A DNA stretch of 64,000 nt from Carnegiea gigantea (Eukaryota; Streptophyta; Magnoliopsida; Caryophyllales; Cactaceae): NCBI GenBank assembly GCA_029747015.1, contig JAKOGI010002736.1, forward strand, positions 1-64,000. Reading direction: 5' to 3'. Each line of letters starts with the position of its first letter. Positions within the stretch are counted from its first letter, which is position 1. This document shows, piece by piece, positions 52,288 through 62,546 of this stretch. A program made the translations under genes and the position numbers. Below the pieces are notes generated by a model. The model had not been told where the DNA came from, did not search any database, and saw only the letters and a program-made list of their open reading frames with translations.

Positions 52288-52674
52288 ATCGAATTCTTGC
52301 GGAACAAATGTTTCATTGAGGGTACGCGGCCGCAGAGTCGCGCGTACAGCACGCCAGCTCCAAAGAGGTCGCAAGTTCGTAACTGACAGCTCGGAAGAGG
52401 CGAGCTAAGCGTGCGGTACGGACGGTAGCTTGACCACATTCACCGCCCCGTGCATGCATGGGGTTTCGTCCGTGTGTTGCAGCGAAAAAGGGCCGCTGCT
52501 GTGGTTTTCAGGACCAGGAGGCGTCCGTAGGGGAATTTCGGTCATTTCGAGTGAACATGGGCGGAGGGCCTGATTTGGATTCTTTTTCCTCGTCCTGGTC
52601 AGTTCTCATCCGAAGGCAAGAGCAAATGAAACGAGAAAGATCGGTGGTTTTGAGAAAGAAAAAACAACGAAAAA

Positions 52675-52793
52675 GGGGGGCAACACGAGGACTTCCCAGG
52701 AGGTCACCCATCCTAGTACTACTCTCGCCCAAGCACGCTTAACTGCGAAGTTCTGATGGGATCTGCTGCATTAGTGCTGGCATGATCGCCGCC
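52675..52793 (-). rRNA. 5S rRNA: 5S rRNA gene, copy 107 (consensus/E chimera)
   Basis: 119 nt. The 3' half is consensus with a class F flank. The 5' half (tgcgaag, gatctgctgc, ggcatgatcgccgcc) and upstream region match class E copy 105. An exchange point lies inside the gene, between the A-box and IE/C-box region. Confidence 0.95.
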
Positions 52794-53169
52794 ATTGGAT
52801 TCTTGCGGAACAAATGTACGTGGCCGCTGAGTCGCGCTTAATGCACGCCGGCTCTAAAGAGGTCGCAAGTTCGTAACTTACAGGTCGGAAGCGACGAGCT
52901 AGGCGTGCGTTACGGATGGTAGCTCGACCACCTTCATCACCCCTTGCCAGCGTGGGGTTTCGTCCTTGTGTTGCCGTAAAAAAGGGCCTCTGAAGTGGTT
53001 TTCAGGGCCAAGAGTCGTCTGTAGGGGAATTTTGGCCATTTCGGCTGAACATGGCCGAAAGGCCTGATTTGGATGGCTTTTTCCTCATCGTGGTCAGGTC
53101 CCATCCAATGCCCACAGCAAATGAAACGAGAAGGATCGGTGATTTTAAAAAAGAAAGAAAAACGAACAA

Positions 53170-53288
53170 GGGTTGCAACACGAGGACTTCCCACGAGGTC
53201 ACCTATCCTACCGCTGCTCTCGCCCAAGGACGCTTAACTGCGGAGTTCCGATGGGATCCGGTGCATTGGTGCTAGTTTGATCGCACCC
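53170..53288 (-). rRNA. 5S rRNA: 5S rRNA gene, copy 108 (class D)
   Basis: Full 119 nt, class D 3' end gggttgcaac. C-box cacgaggtcacctatcct, ctaccgctgct, A-box caaggacg, gttccg. Near-T (minus GATAAAAG). 3' flank D. Confidence 0.95.
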
Positions 53289-53674
53289 ATTGGATTTTTG
53301 CGGAACAAATCTTTTATCGAGCGTATGCGGCCGCAGAGTTGCGCATACAGCACGCCAGCTCCAAAGAGGTCGCAAGTTCGTAACTGACAGTTCGGAAGAG
53401 GCGAGCTAAGCGTGCGTTACGGACGGTAGCTCGACCCCCTTCATCGCCCCTTGCCAGCGTGGGGTTTCGTTCTTGTGTTGCTGTAAAAAAGGGCCTCTGA
53501 AGTGGTTTTTAGGCCCAAGAGTCATCGGTAGGGGAATTTTGGTCATTTCGACTGAACAAGGACGAAAGGCCTGATTTGGATGCTTTTTCCTTGTCCTGGC
53601 TAGGTCTTATCCGACGCCCACAGCAAATGAAACGAGAAGAATCAGTGTTTTTAAAAATGGAAAAAAACGAAAAA

Positions 53675-53793
53675 GGGGTGCAACACGAGCGCTTCCCAGG
53701 AGGTCACCCATCCTACAACAACTCTTGCCCAAGCACGCTTAACTGCGGAGTTCTGATGGGATCCGCTGCATTACTACTGGTATGATCGCACCC
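53675..53793 (-). rRNA. 5S rRNA: 5S rRNA gene, copy 109 (E/consensus chimera)
   Basis: Full 119 nt. E features on the 3' side (gagcgcttccc, ctacaacaactcttg) and ccgctgc, but the last bases revert to gatcgcaccc and a normal N flank. attactact. 3' flank E. Confidence 0.95.
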
Positions 53794-54180
53794 ATTGGAT
53801 TCTTGCGGAGCAAATGTTTCATTGAGGGAACGCGGCCGCAGAGTCGCGCATACAGCACGCCAGCTCCAAAGAGGTCGCAAGTTCGTAACTGACAGCTCGA
53901 AATAAGCGAGCTAAGCGTGTGTGACGGACGATAGCTTGACCACATTCACCGCCCCGTGCATGCATGGGGTTTCGTCCGTGTGTTGCAGTGAAAAAGGGCC
54001 TTTGATGTGGTTTTCAGGACCAGGAGGCGTCCGTAGGGGAATTTCGGTCATTTCGAGTGAACATGGGTGGAGGGCCTGATTTGGATTCTTTTTCCTCGTC
54101 CTGGTCAGTTCTCATCCGAAGGCAACAGCAAATGAAACGAGAAAGATCGGTGCTTTTTAGAAAGAAAAAACGACGAAAGA

Positions 54181-54299
54181 GGGGTGCAACACGAGGACTT
54201 CCCCGGAGGTCACCCATCCTAGTACTACTCTCGCCCAAGCACGCTTAACTGCGGAGTTCTGATGGGATCCGGTGCATTAGTGCTAGTAAGGTCGAACCC
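54181..54299 (-). rRNA. 5S rRNA: 5S rRNA gene, copy 110
   Basis: Full 119 nt. C-box ccggaggtc, start region gctagtaaggtcgaaccc; A-box and IE intact. 5' flank N with ttcgaaac; 3' flank C. Confidence 0.95.
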
Positions 54300-54686
54300 A
54301 TTGGATTCTTTCGAAACAAATGTTTCATTGAGGGTACGAGGCCGCAAAGTCGCGCATACAGCACGCCAACTCAAAAGAGGTCGGAAGTTCATAACTGACA
54401 GCTCGGAACAGGCGAGCTAAGCGTGCGTTACGGACGGTAGCTCGACCCCCTCCATGGCCCCGTGCAAGCATGAGCTTTCGTCCGTGTGTTGCAGTAAAAT
54501 GGGGCCTCTCAAGTGGTTTTCATGGCCAGGAGGCGTCCGTTGGGGAATTTCGGAAATTTCGAGTGAACAAGGGCGGAAGGTCGGACTTGGATGCTTTTTC
54601 CTCGTCCTAGACAGTTCTCATCCGACGACCATAGCAAATGAAACGAGAAGTATCGGTGCCTTTAAGAAAGTAAAAAAAACGAAAAA

Positions 54687-54805
54687 GGGGTGCAACACGA
54701 GGACTTCCCAGGAGGTCACCCACCCTAGTACTACTCTCGCCCAAGCACGCTTAACTGCGGAGTTCTGATGGTATCCGGTGCATTAGTGCTGCTATGATCG
54801 CCCCC
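54687..54805 (-). rRNA. 5S rRNA: 5S rRNA gene, copy 111
   Basis: Full 119 nt. C-box cacccaccct, gatggtatcc, gctgctatg, start gccccc; A-box intact. Shares the start with copy 104. 5' flank N; 3' flank A. Confidence 0.95.
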
Positions 54806-55191
54806 ATTGGATTCTTGCGGATCAAATGTTTCATTGAGTCCGCGCGGCTGCCGAGTCGCGCATGCAGCGCCCCAAATCTAAAGAGGTCGCAAGTTCGTAA
54901 CTGACAGCTCGGAAGCGGCGAACTATACGTGCGTTACGGATGGTAGCTCGACCATCTTCATTGCCCCTGCCCAGCGTGGGGTTTCGTCCCTGTGTCGCTG
55001 TAAAAAAGGGCCTCTGAAGTGGCTTTCAGGGCCAAGAGTCGTCCATAGGAGAATTTTGGTCATTTCGACTGAACATGGACGAAAGGCCTGATTTGGATGC
55101 TTTTTCCTAGTCCTGGCGAGGTCTCCTCCGACCCCCACAGCAAATGAAATGAAAAGTATCTGTGTTTTTAAAAAAGGAAAAAAACGAAAAA

Positions 55192-55310
55192 GGGGTGCAA
55201 CACGAGCGCTTCCCAGGAGGTCACCCATCCTACTATTACTCTCGCCCAAGCACGCTTAACTGCGGAGTTCTGATGGGATCCGGTGCATTAGTGCTGGTAT
55301 GATCGCACCC
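55192..55310 (-). rRNA. 5S rRNA: 5S rRNA gene, copy 112 (E/consensus chimera)
   Basis: Full 119 nt. 3' side class E (gagcgcttccc, ctactattact) with E flank; from IE onward the gene is consensus with 5' flank N. C- and A-boxes intact. Confidence 0.96.
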
Positions 55311-55699
55311 ATTGGATTCTTGCGGAAAAAATGTTTCATTGAGGGTACGCGGCCGCAGAGTCGCGCATACAGCACGCCAGCTCCAAAGAGCTCGCAAGTT
55401 CGTAACTGACAGCTCGGAAGAGGCGAGCTAAGCGTGCGTAGCGGACGGTAGCTTGACCACATTCACCGCCCCGTGCATGCATGGGGTTTCGTCCGTGTGT
55501 TGCAGTGAAAAAGGGTTTCTGATGTGGTTTTCAGGACCAGGAGGCGTCCGTAGGGGAATTTCGGTAATTTCGAGCGAACATGGGCGGAAGGCCTGATTTG
55601 GATGCTTCTTCCTCGTCCTGGCCAGTTCTCATCCGACGGCCACAGCAAATGAAACGAGAAAGATCGGTGCTTTTAAAGGAAGAAAAATACAACAAAAAA

Positions 55700-55818
55700 G
55701 GGGTGCAACACGAGGACTTCCTAGGAAGTCACCCATCCTAGTACTACTCTCGCCCAAGCACGCTTAACTGCAGAGTTCTGATGGGATCCGGTGCATTAGT
55801 GCTGGTATGATCGCACCC
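55700..55818 (-). rRNA. 5S rRNA: 5S rRNA gene, copy 113
   Basis: Full 119 nt, three changes (cctaggaagtc in the C-box, tgcagag). A-box intact. 5' flank N (gatcgaatgttcattg); 3' flank B'. Confidence 0.96.
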
Positions 55819-56204
55819 ATTGGATTCTTGCGGATCGAATGTTCATTGAGGGAACGCGGCCGCAGTGTCGCGCATACAGCACGCCAGCTACAAAGAGGTC
55901 GTAAGTTCGTAACTGACAGCTCGGAAGAGGCGAGCTAAGCGTGCGTTACGGACGGTAGCTTGACCACATTCACCGCCCCGTGCATGCATGGGGTTTCGTC
56001 CGCGTGTTGCAGTGAAAAAGGGCCTCTGATGTGGTTTTCAGGACCCGGAGGCGTACGTAGGGGAATTTCGGTCATTTCGAGTGAACATGGGCGGAGGGCC
56101 TGATTTGGATTCTTTTTCCTCGCCCTGGCCAGTTCTCATCCGAAGGCAACAGGAAATGAAACGAGAAAGATCGGTGCTTTTTAGGAAGAAAAAACGACGA
56201 AAAA

Positions 56205-56323
56205 GGGATGCAACACGAGGACTTCCTAGGTGGTCACCCATCCTAGTGCTACTCTCGCCCAAGCACGCTTAACTGCGGGGTTCTGATGGGATCCGGTGCA
56301 TTAGTGCTGGTATGATCGCACTC
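56205..56323 (-). rRNA. 5S rRNA: 5S rRNA gene, copy 114
   Basis: Full 119 nt. gggatgc, C-box taggtggtc, agtgctact, gcggggttc, start gcactc. 5' flank N with ttacgg, matching copy 17; 3' flank C. Confidence 0.94.
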
Positions 56324-56711
56324 ATTGGATTCTTACGGAACAAATATTTCATTGAGGGTACGCGGCCGCAGAGTCGCGCCTACAGCACGCCAGCTCCAAA
56401 GAGGACGCAAGTTCGTAACTGACAGCTCGGAAGAGGCGAGCTTAGCGTGCGTTATGGACGGCAGCTCGACCACCTTCATCGCCCCGTGCAAGCATGGGGT
56501 TTCATCCGTGTGTTGCAGCAAAAAAGGGCCTCTGATGTGGTTTTCAGGGCCAGGAGGCTTCCGTAAGGGAATTTCGGTAATTTCGAGCGAGCAAGGGCGG
56601 AGGGCCTGACTTGGATGCTTTTTCCTCGTCCTGGTCAGTTCTCATCCGGCGGCCACAGCAAATGAAACGAGAAAGACCGATGCTTTTAAGAAAGCAAAAA
56701 ACATCGAAAAA

Positions 56712-56830
56712 GGGGTGCAACACAGGTACTTCCCAGGAGGTCGCCCATCCTAGCACTGCTGTCGCCCAAGCACGCTTAACTGCGGAGTACTGATGGGATC
56801 CGATGCATTAGTGCTGGCATGATCGCACCC
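56712..56830 (-). rRNA. 5S rRNA: 5S rRNA gene, copy 115
   Basis: Full 119 nt. cacaggtac, ggtcgccc, agcactgctgtcg, gagtactg, ccgatgc, ggcatg; A-box intact. Paralogue of copy 18. 5' flank N; 3' flank A'. Confidence 0.95.
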
Positions 56831-56992
56831 GCTGGATCCTTGCGGAACAAATGTTTCATTAAGTGTACGCGGCCGCTAAGTCGCGCATATCGCACGCTAG
56901 CTTTTTCCTCGTCCAGGTCAGATCTCATCCGACGCCCACAGCAAATGAAACGAGAAGGATCGGTGCTTTTAAAAAAGAAAAAAAACGAAAAA

Positions 56993-57111
56993 GGGGTGTA
57001 AGACGAGGACTTCCCTGGAGGTCACCCATCCTCGTACCACTCTCGCCCAAGCACGCTTAACTGCGGAGTTCTGATGGGATCCGGTGCATTAGTGCTGGTT
57101 TGATCGCACCC
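56993..57111 (-). rRNA. 5S rRNA: 5S rRNA gene, copy 116 (TATA)
   Basis: Full 119 nt. ggggtgtaagacgagg, C-box ctggaggtc, cctcgtaccact; A-box intact. 5' flank T. The spacer to its left is short because gct joins the gccagct and gctttttcc blocks (281-bp unit). Paralogue of truncated copy 19. Confidence 0.95.
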
Positions 57112-57133
57112 ATTGGATTTTTGCGGAACAAAT

Positions 57134-57141
57134 CTTTTATA
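57134..57141 (-). promoter_or_regulatory. TATA element of 5S copy 116
   Basis: Minus strand TATAAAAG at -30 to -23; GC at -13/-12 present. Confidence 0.75.
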
Positions 57142-57499
57142 GAGCGTACGCGGCTGCCGAGTCGCGCATACAGCGCGCGAAATCTAAAGAGGTCGCAAGT
57201 TCGCAACTGACAGCTCGGAAGCGGCGAGCTAAGAGTGCGTTACGGACGGTAGCTCGACCCCCTTCATCGCCCCGTGCAAGCATGGGCTTTCGTCCGTGTG
57301 TTGCAGTAAAATGGGGCCTTTATTGTGGTTTTCAGGGCCAGAAGGCGTCCGTAGGGGAATTTCGGAAATTTCGAGTGAACAAGGGCGGAAGGTCGGACAT
57401 GGATGCTTTTTCCTCGTCCTGGTCAGTTCTTATCCGACGGACACAGCAAATGAAACGAGAAGGATCGGTGCTTTTAAGAAAGTAAAAAACAACGAAAAA

Positions 57500-57618
57500 G
57501 GGGTGCAACACGGGGACTTCCCAGGAGGTCACCCATCCTAGTACTACTCTCGCCCAAGCACGCTTAACTGCGGAGTTCTGATGAGATCCGATGCATTGGT
57601 GCAGGTCTGATCGTCCCC
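57500..57618 (-). rRNA. 5S rRNA: 5S rRNA gene, copy 117
   Basis: Full 119 nt, boxes intact; acggggac, gatgagatccgatgc, gtgcaggtctgatcgtcccc. Near-T (minus CATAAAAA) with ggacatttgcgg. 3' flank A. Confidence 0.95.
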
Positions 57619-58005
57619 ATTGGACATTTGCGGAACAAATTTTTTATGGAGCGCACGCGGCTGCCGAGTCGCACATACAGTGCGCCAAATCTAAAGAGGT
57701 CGCAAGTTCGCAACTTACAGCTCGGAAGCGGCGAGCTAAGAGTGCGTTACGGACGGTCGCTCGACCCCCTTCATCGCCCTGTGCAGCCATTGGCTTTCGT
57801 CCGTGTGTTGCAGCAAATGGGGCCTCTAATGTGGTTTTCAGGGCCAGGAGGCGTCCGTTGGAGAATTTCGGAAATTTCGAGTGAACAAGGGCGGAAGGTC
57901 GGACTTGGATGCTTTTTCCTCGTCCTGGTCAGTTCTCATCAGACGGCCACAGCAAATGAAACGAGAAGGATCGGTGCTTTTAAGAAAGCAAAAAACAACG
58001 AAAAA

Positions 58006-58111
58006 GGGGTGCAACACCAGGTCTTCCCAGGAGGTCACCCATCCTAGTACTACTCTCGCCCAAGCACGCTTAACTGCGGAGTAATGACGGGATCCGGGTA
58101 TGATCGCACCC
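58006..58111 (-). pseudogene. 5S copy 118 with 13-nt internal deletion
   Basis: 106 nt. Between gatccgg and gtatgatc the loop region gtgcattagtgctg is lost, removing much of the domain beta strand. C-box and A-box intact; gagtaatgacgg. 5' flank N; 3' flank A. Transcribable in principle but misfolded. Confidence 0.92.
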
Positions 58112-58500
58112 ATTGGATTCTTGCGGAAAAAATGTTTCATTGAGGGTACGCGGCCGCAGAGTCGTGCATACAGCACGCCAGCTCCAAAGAGGTCGCAAGT
58201 TTGTAACTGACAGCTCGGAAGAGACGAGCTAAGCGTGCGTTACGGACGGTAGCTCGACCACCTTCATCGCCCCGTGCAAGCATGGGGTTTCATCCGTGTG
58301 CAGCAGTAAAAAAGGGCTTCTGATGTGGTTTTCAGGACCAGGAGGCGTCCGCAGGGGAATTTCGGCAATTTCGAGCGCACATGGGCGGAAGGCCTAATTT
58401 GGATGCTTCTTCCTCGTCCTGGTCAGTTCTCATCCGGCGGCCACAGCAAATGAAACGAGAAAGATCGGTGCTTTTAAAGGAAGAAAAATACAATAAAAAA

Positions 58501-58619
58501 GGGGTGCAAGACGAGGACTTCGCTGGAGGTCACCCATCCTAGTGCCACTCTCGCCCAAGGACGCTTAACTGCGGAGTTCTGATGGGATCCGGTGCATTAG
58601 TGCTGGTTTGATCGCACCC
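58501..58619 (-). rRNA. 5S rRNA: 5S rRNA gene, copy 119 (TATA)
   Basis: Full 119 nt. gcaagacgagg, cttcgctggaggtc, agtgccact, A-box caaggacg, ggtttg. 5' flank T with ttgcag; 3' flank B'. Confidence 0.95.
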
Positions 58620-58641
58620 ATTGGATTTTTGCAGAACAAAT

Positions 58642-58649
58642 CTTTTATA
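58642..58649 (-). promoter_or_regulatory. TATA element of 5S copy 119
   Basis: Minus strand TATAAAAG at -30 to -23; GC at -13/-12 present. Confidence 0.75.
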
Positions 58650-59006
58650 GAGCGTACGCGGCTGCCGAGTCGCACATACGGCGCGCCAAATCTAAAGAGG
58701 CTGCAAGTTCGCAACTGACAGCTCGGAAGCGGCGAGCTAAGAGTGTGTTACGGACGGTCGCTCGACCCCTTCATCGCCCCGTGCAAGCATGGGCTTTTGT
58801 CCGTGTGTTGCAGTAAAATGGGGCCTCTAATGTGGTTTTCAGGGCCAGGAGGCGTCCGTTGGGGAATTTCGGAAATTTTGAGTGAACAAGGGCGGAAGGT
58901 CGGACTTGGATGCTTTTTCCTCGTTTTGGTCAGTTCTCATCCGATGACCACAGCAAATGAAACGAGAAGGATCGGTGCTTTTAAGAAAGTAAAAAACAAC
59001 GAAAGA

Positions 59007-59124
59007 GGGGTGCAACACGGGGACTTCCCAGGAGGTCACCCATCCTAGTACTACTCTTGCCCAAGCACGCTTAACTGCGGATTTCTGATGGGATCCGGTG
59101 CATTAGTGCTGGTATGATCACACC
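59007..59124 (-). rRNA. 5S rRNA: 5S rRNA gene, copy 120 (1-nt deletion at start)
   Basis: 118 nt: gatcacaccattgg lacks one C at the transcription start. acggggac, IE ctcttg, gcggatttc; C- and A-boxes intact. 5' flank N (cctgcgtaac); 3' flank A with gaaagagg. Confidence 0.93.
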
Positions 59125-59475
59125 ATTGGATTCCTGCGTAACAAATGTTTCATTGAGTCTGCGCGGCTGCCGAGTCCTGCATGCGGCGCGCCAAATCTAA
59201 ATAGGTCGCAAATTCGTACCTGACAGCTCGGAAGCGGCGAGCCATGCGTGCGTTACGAATGGTAGCTCGACCACCTTCATCCCCGCGTGCCAGCGTGGGG
59301 TTTCGTCTTTGTGTTGCTGTAAAAAAGGGCCTCTGAAGTGGTTTTCAGGGCCAACAGTCGTCTGTAGGGGAATTTTGGTCATTTCGACTGAACATTGTCG
59401 AAAGGCCTGATTTGGATGGCTTTTTCCTCATCCTGGTCCGGTCTCATCCCACGCCCACAGCAAATGAAACGAGAA

Positions 59476-59509
59476 GGATCCGTGCATTTGTGCTGATATG
59501 ATCGCACCC
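59476..59509 (-). pseudogene. 5S remnant, copy 121 (only 5' 34 nt)
   Basis: Keeps the transcription start and 5' flank N. All internal boxes and the terminator are gone: spacer gagaaggatc joins gene ggatccg via ggatc. The remaining part reads ccgtgcatttgtgctgatatg. Confidence 0.88.
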
Positions 59510-59895
59510 ATTGGATTCTTGCGGAACAAATGTTTCACAGAGGGTACGCGGCCGTAGAGTCGCGCATACAGCACGCCAGCTCCAAAGAGGTCGCAAGTTC
59601 GTAACTGATAGCTCAGAAGAGGCGAGCTAAGCGTGCGTTACGGACGGTAGCTCGACCCCCTCCATCGCCCCCTGCAAGCATGGGCTTTCGTCCGTGTGTT
59701 GCAGTAAACTGGGGCCTCTGATGTGGTTTTCAGGACAAGGAGGCGTCCGTAGGGGAATTTTGGTAATTTCGAGTGAACAAGGGCGGAGGGACTGATTCAG
59801 ATTCTTTTTCCTCGTCCTGGTCAGTTCTCATCCGAAGGCAACAGCAAATGAAACCAGAAAGATCGTGCTTTTTAGAAAGAAAAAACGACGAAAAA

Positions 59896-60014
59896 GGGGT
59901 GCAACATGAGGACTTCCCAGGAGGTCACCCATCCCAGTACTACTCTCGCCTAAGCACGCTTGACTGCGGAGTTCTGATGGGATCCGGTGCATTAGTGCTG
60001 TTATGATCGCACCC
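59896..60014 (-). rRNA. 5S rRNA: 5S rRNA gene, copy 122
   Basis: Full 119 nt. aacatgagg, C-box edge catccc, tcgcctaag, A-box cttgact, gctgttatg. 5' flank N; 3' flank C. Confidence 0.95.
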
Positions 60015-60401
60015 ATTGGATTCTTGCGTAACAAATGTTTCATTGAGGTATGCGGCCGCTCAGTCGCGCATACAGCACGCCAGCTCCAAATAGGTCGCAA
60101 GTTCATAACTGATAGCTCGGAAGCGGCGGGCTCAGCGTGCGTTACGGACGGTAGCTCGACCACCTTCATCGCCCCCTGCAAGCAAGGGGTTTCGTCCGTG
60201 TGGTGCAGTAAAAAAGGGCCTCTGAAGTGGTTTTTAAGGCCAAGAGCCGTCCGTAGGGGAATTTCGGTCTTTTGGACTGAACATGGCCGAAACGCCTGAT
60301 TTGGATGCTTTTTCCTCATCCTGGTCAGGACTCATCTGATGCCCACAGCGAATAAAACTAGAAGGTTCAGTGCTTTTAAAAAAGGAAAAAAAAGCGAAAA
60401 A

Positions 60402-60520
60402 GGGGTGCAACACGAGGACATCCCAGGAGGTCACCCATCCTAGAACTACTCTCGCCCAGGCCCGCTTAACTGCGGAGTTCTGATGGGATCCGGGGCATTA
60501 GTGCTGGTATGATCGCGCCC
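60402..60520 (-). rRNA. 5S rRNA: 5S rRNA gene, copy 123 (TATA)
   Basis: Full 119 nt. gaggacatccc, tagaactact, A-box caggcccg, ccggggc, start gatcgcgccc; C-box intact. 5' flank T with ttgcgt; 3' flank E-like. Confidence 0.95.
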
Positions 60521-60542
60521 TTTGGATTCTTGCGTAACAAAT

Positions 60543-60550
60543 CTTTTATA
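60543..60550 (-). promoter_or_regulatory. TATA element of 5S copy 123
   Basis: Minus strand TATAAAAG at -30 to -23; GC at -13/-12 present. Confidence 0.75.
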
Positions 60551-60910
60551 GAGTGTACGCGGCTGCCGAGTCGCATATACAGCGCGCCAAATCCAAAGAG
60601 GTCGCAAGTTCGTAACTAACGGCTCGGAAGAGACGAGCTAAGCGTGCGTTACGGACGGTAGCTCGACCACCTTCACCGCCCGGTGCAAGCATGGGGTTTC
60701 GTCCGTGTGTTGAAGTGAAAAAGGGCCTCTGATGTGGTTTTCAAGGCCAGGAGGCATCCGTGGGGGAATTTGGGTAATTTCGAGTGAACATGGGCAGAAG
60801 GAGTGATTTGAATGCTTTTTCCCCCTCCTGGTCAGTTCTCATCCGACGGCCACAACAAATGAAACGAGAAAGATCGGTGCTTTTTAAGGAAGAAAAAAAA
60901 TAACGAAGAA

Positions 60911-61029
60911 GGGGTGTAACACGAGGACTTCCCAGGAGGACACCTATCCCAGTACCACTCTCGCCCAAGCACGCTTAACTGCGGAGTTCTGATGGGATCC
61001 GGTGCATTAGTGCTGGTATGATCGCACCC
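60911..61029 (-). rRNA. 5S rRNA: 5S rRNA gene, copy 124 (TATA)
   Basis: Full 119 nt. ggggtgtaac, C-box ggacacctatccc, agtaccact; IE and A-box intact. 5' flank T with ATATAAAAG, as in copy 21. 3' flank B'. Confidence 0.95.
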
Positions 61030-61051
61030 ACTGGATTCTTGCGGAACAAAT

Positions 61052-61059
61052 CTTTTATA
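61052..61059 (-). promoter_or_regulatory. TATA element of 5S copy 124
   Basis: Minus strand TATAAAAG at -30 to -23, extended to ATATAAAAG. Confidence 0.75.
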
Positions 61060-61417
61060 TGGTGTACGCGGCTACCGAGTTGCACAAACAGCGCGCCAAA
61101 TCTAAAGAGGTCGCAAGTTCGCAACTGACAGCTTGGAAGCGGCGAGCTAAGCGTGCGTTACGGACGGTAGCTCGACCACCTTCATCGCCCCGTGCAAGCA
61201 TGGGGTTTCGTCCGTGTGTTGCAGTAAAAAAGGGCCACTAATGTGGATTTCAGGGTCAGGAGGCTTCCGTAGGGGAATTTCGGTACCTTCCAGTGAACAT
61301 GGGCGCAAGGCTTGACTTGGATGCTTTTTCCTCGTCCTGGTCAGTTCTCATCCGACGGCCACAGCAAATGAAACGAGAAGGATCGGTGCTTTTAAGGAAG
61401 AAAAAAATAGCGAAAAA

Positions 61418-61536
61418 GGGGTGCAACACGAGGACTTCCCAGGAGGTCACCTACCCCGGTACTACTCTCGCCCAAGCATGCTTAACTGCCGAGTTCTGAT
61501 GGGATCCGGTGCACTAGCGCTGGTATGATCGCACCC
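61418..61536 (-). rRNA. 5S rRNA: 5S rRNA gene, copy 125 (TATA)
   Basis: Full 119 nt. C-box cacctacccc, ggtactact, A-box caagcatg, actgccg, gcactagcgc. 5' flank T; 3' flank B'. Confidence 0.95.
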
Positions 61537-61558
61537 ACTGGATTCTTGCGGAACAAAT

Positions 61559-61566
61559 CTTTTATA
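61559..61566 (-). promoter_or_regulatory. TATA element of 5S copy 125
   Basis: Minus strand TATAAAAG at -30 to -23; GC at -13/-12 present. Confidence 0.75.
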
Positions 61567-61923
61567 GAGTGTACGCGGCCACCGTGTTGCACAAACAGCG
61601 CGCCAAATCTAAAGAGGTCGCAAGTTCGCAACTGACAGCTCGGAAGCAGCAAGCTAAGCGTGCGTTACGGACGGTAGCTCGACCACCTTCATCGCCCCTT
61701 GCCAGCGTGGGGTTTCGTCCTTGTGTTACTGTAAAAAAGGGCCTCTGAAGTGGTTTTCAGGGCCAAGAGTCGTCTGTAGGGGAATTTTGGTCATTTCGAC
61801 TGAGCATGGCCGAAAGTCCTGATTTGGATGCTTTTTCCTCATCCTGGTCAGATCTCATCCGACGCCCACAGCAAATGAAATGAGAAGGATCGTTGCTTTT
61901 AAAAAACAAAAAAAAACGAAAAA

Positions 61924-62041
61924 GGGGGTAATACGAGGACTTCCCAGGAGGTCACCGATCCTAGCACAACTTTCGCCCAAGCACGCTTAACTGCGGAGTT
62001 CTGATGGGATCCGGTGCATTGGTGCTGGCATGATCGCACCC
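61924..62041 (-). rRNA. 5S rRNA: 5S rRNA gene, copy 126 (TATA, 1-nt deletion)
   Basis: 118 nt: 3' end gggggtaatacgagg is rearranged and one base short. C-box caccgatcct, agcacaactttcg; A-box intact. 5' flank T; 3' flank E-like. Confidence 0.93.
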
Positions 62042-62063
62042 ATTGGATTCTTGCGGAACAAAT

Positions 62064-62071
62064 CTTTTATA
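62064..62071 (-). promoter_or_regulatory. TATA element of 5S copy 126
   Basis: Minus strand TATAAAAG at -30 to -23; GC at -13/-12 present. Confidence 0.75.
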
Positions 62072-62427
62072 GAGTGTACGCGGCTGCCGAGTCGCACATA
62101 CAGTGCGCCAAATCTAAAGAGATCGCAAGTTCGCAACTGACAGCTCGGAAGCGGCGAGCAAAGAGTGCGTTACGGACGATAGCTCGACCACCTTCGTCGC
62201 CCCGTGCAAGCAGGGGGTTTCGTCCGTGTGATGCAGTAAAAGGGGCCTCTTATGTGGTTTTCAGGGCCATGAGCCGTCCGCAGAGGAATTTCGGAAATTT
62301 CGAGTGAACAAGGCCGGAAGGCCTTATTTGGATGCTTTCTCCTCGTCCTGGTCAGTTCTCATCCGACGGCCACAACAAATGAAACGAGAACGATCGGTGC
62401 TTTTATGAGAGAAAAAAACAACGAAAA

Positions 62428-62546
62428 GGGGTGCAACACGAGGACTTCCCAAGAGATCACCCATCCTAGTATTAGTCTCGCCCAAGCACGCTTAACTGCC
62501 GAGTTCTGATGGGATTCGGTGCATTAGTGCTAGTTTGATCGCACCC
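62428..62546 (-). rRNA. 5S rRNA: 5S rRNA gene, copy 127
   Basis: Full 119 nt. C-box caagagatc, agtattagtctcg, actgccg, gggattcgg, gctagtttg; A-box intact. Near-T (minus GATAAAAG); 3' flank A'. Related to copy 27. Confidence 0.95.
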
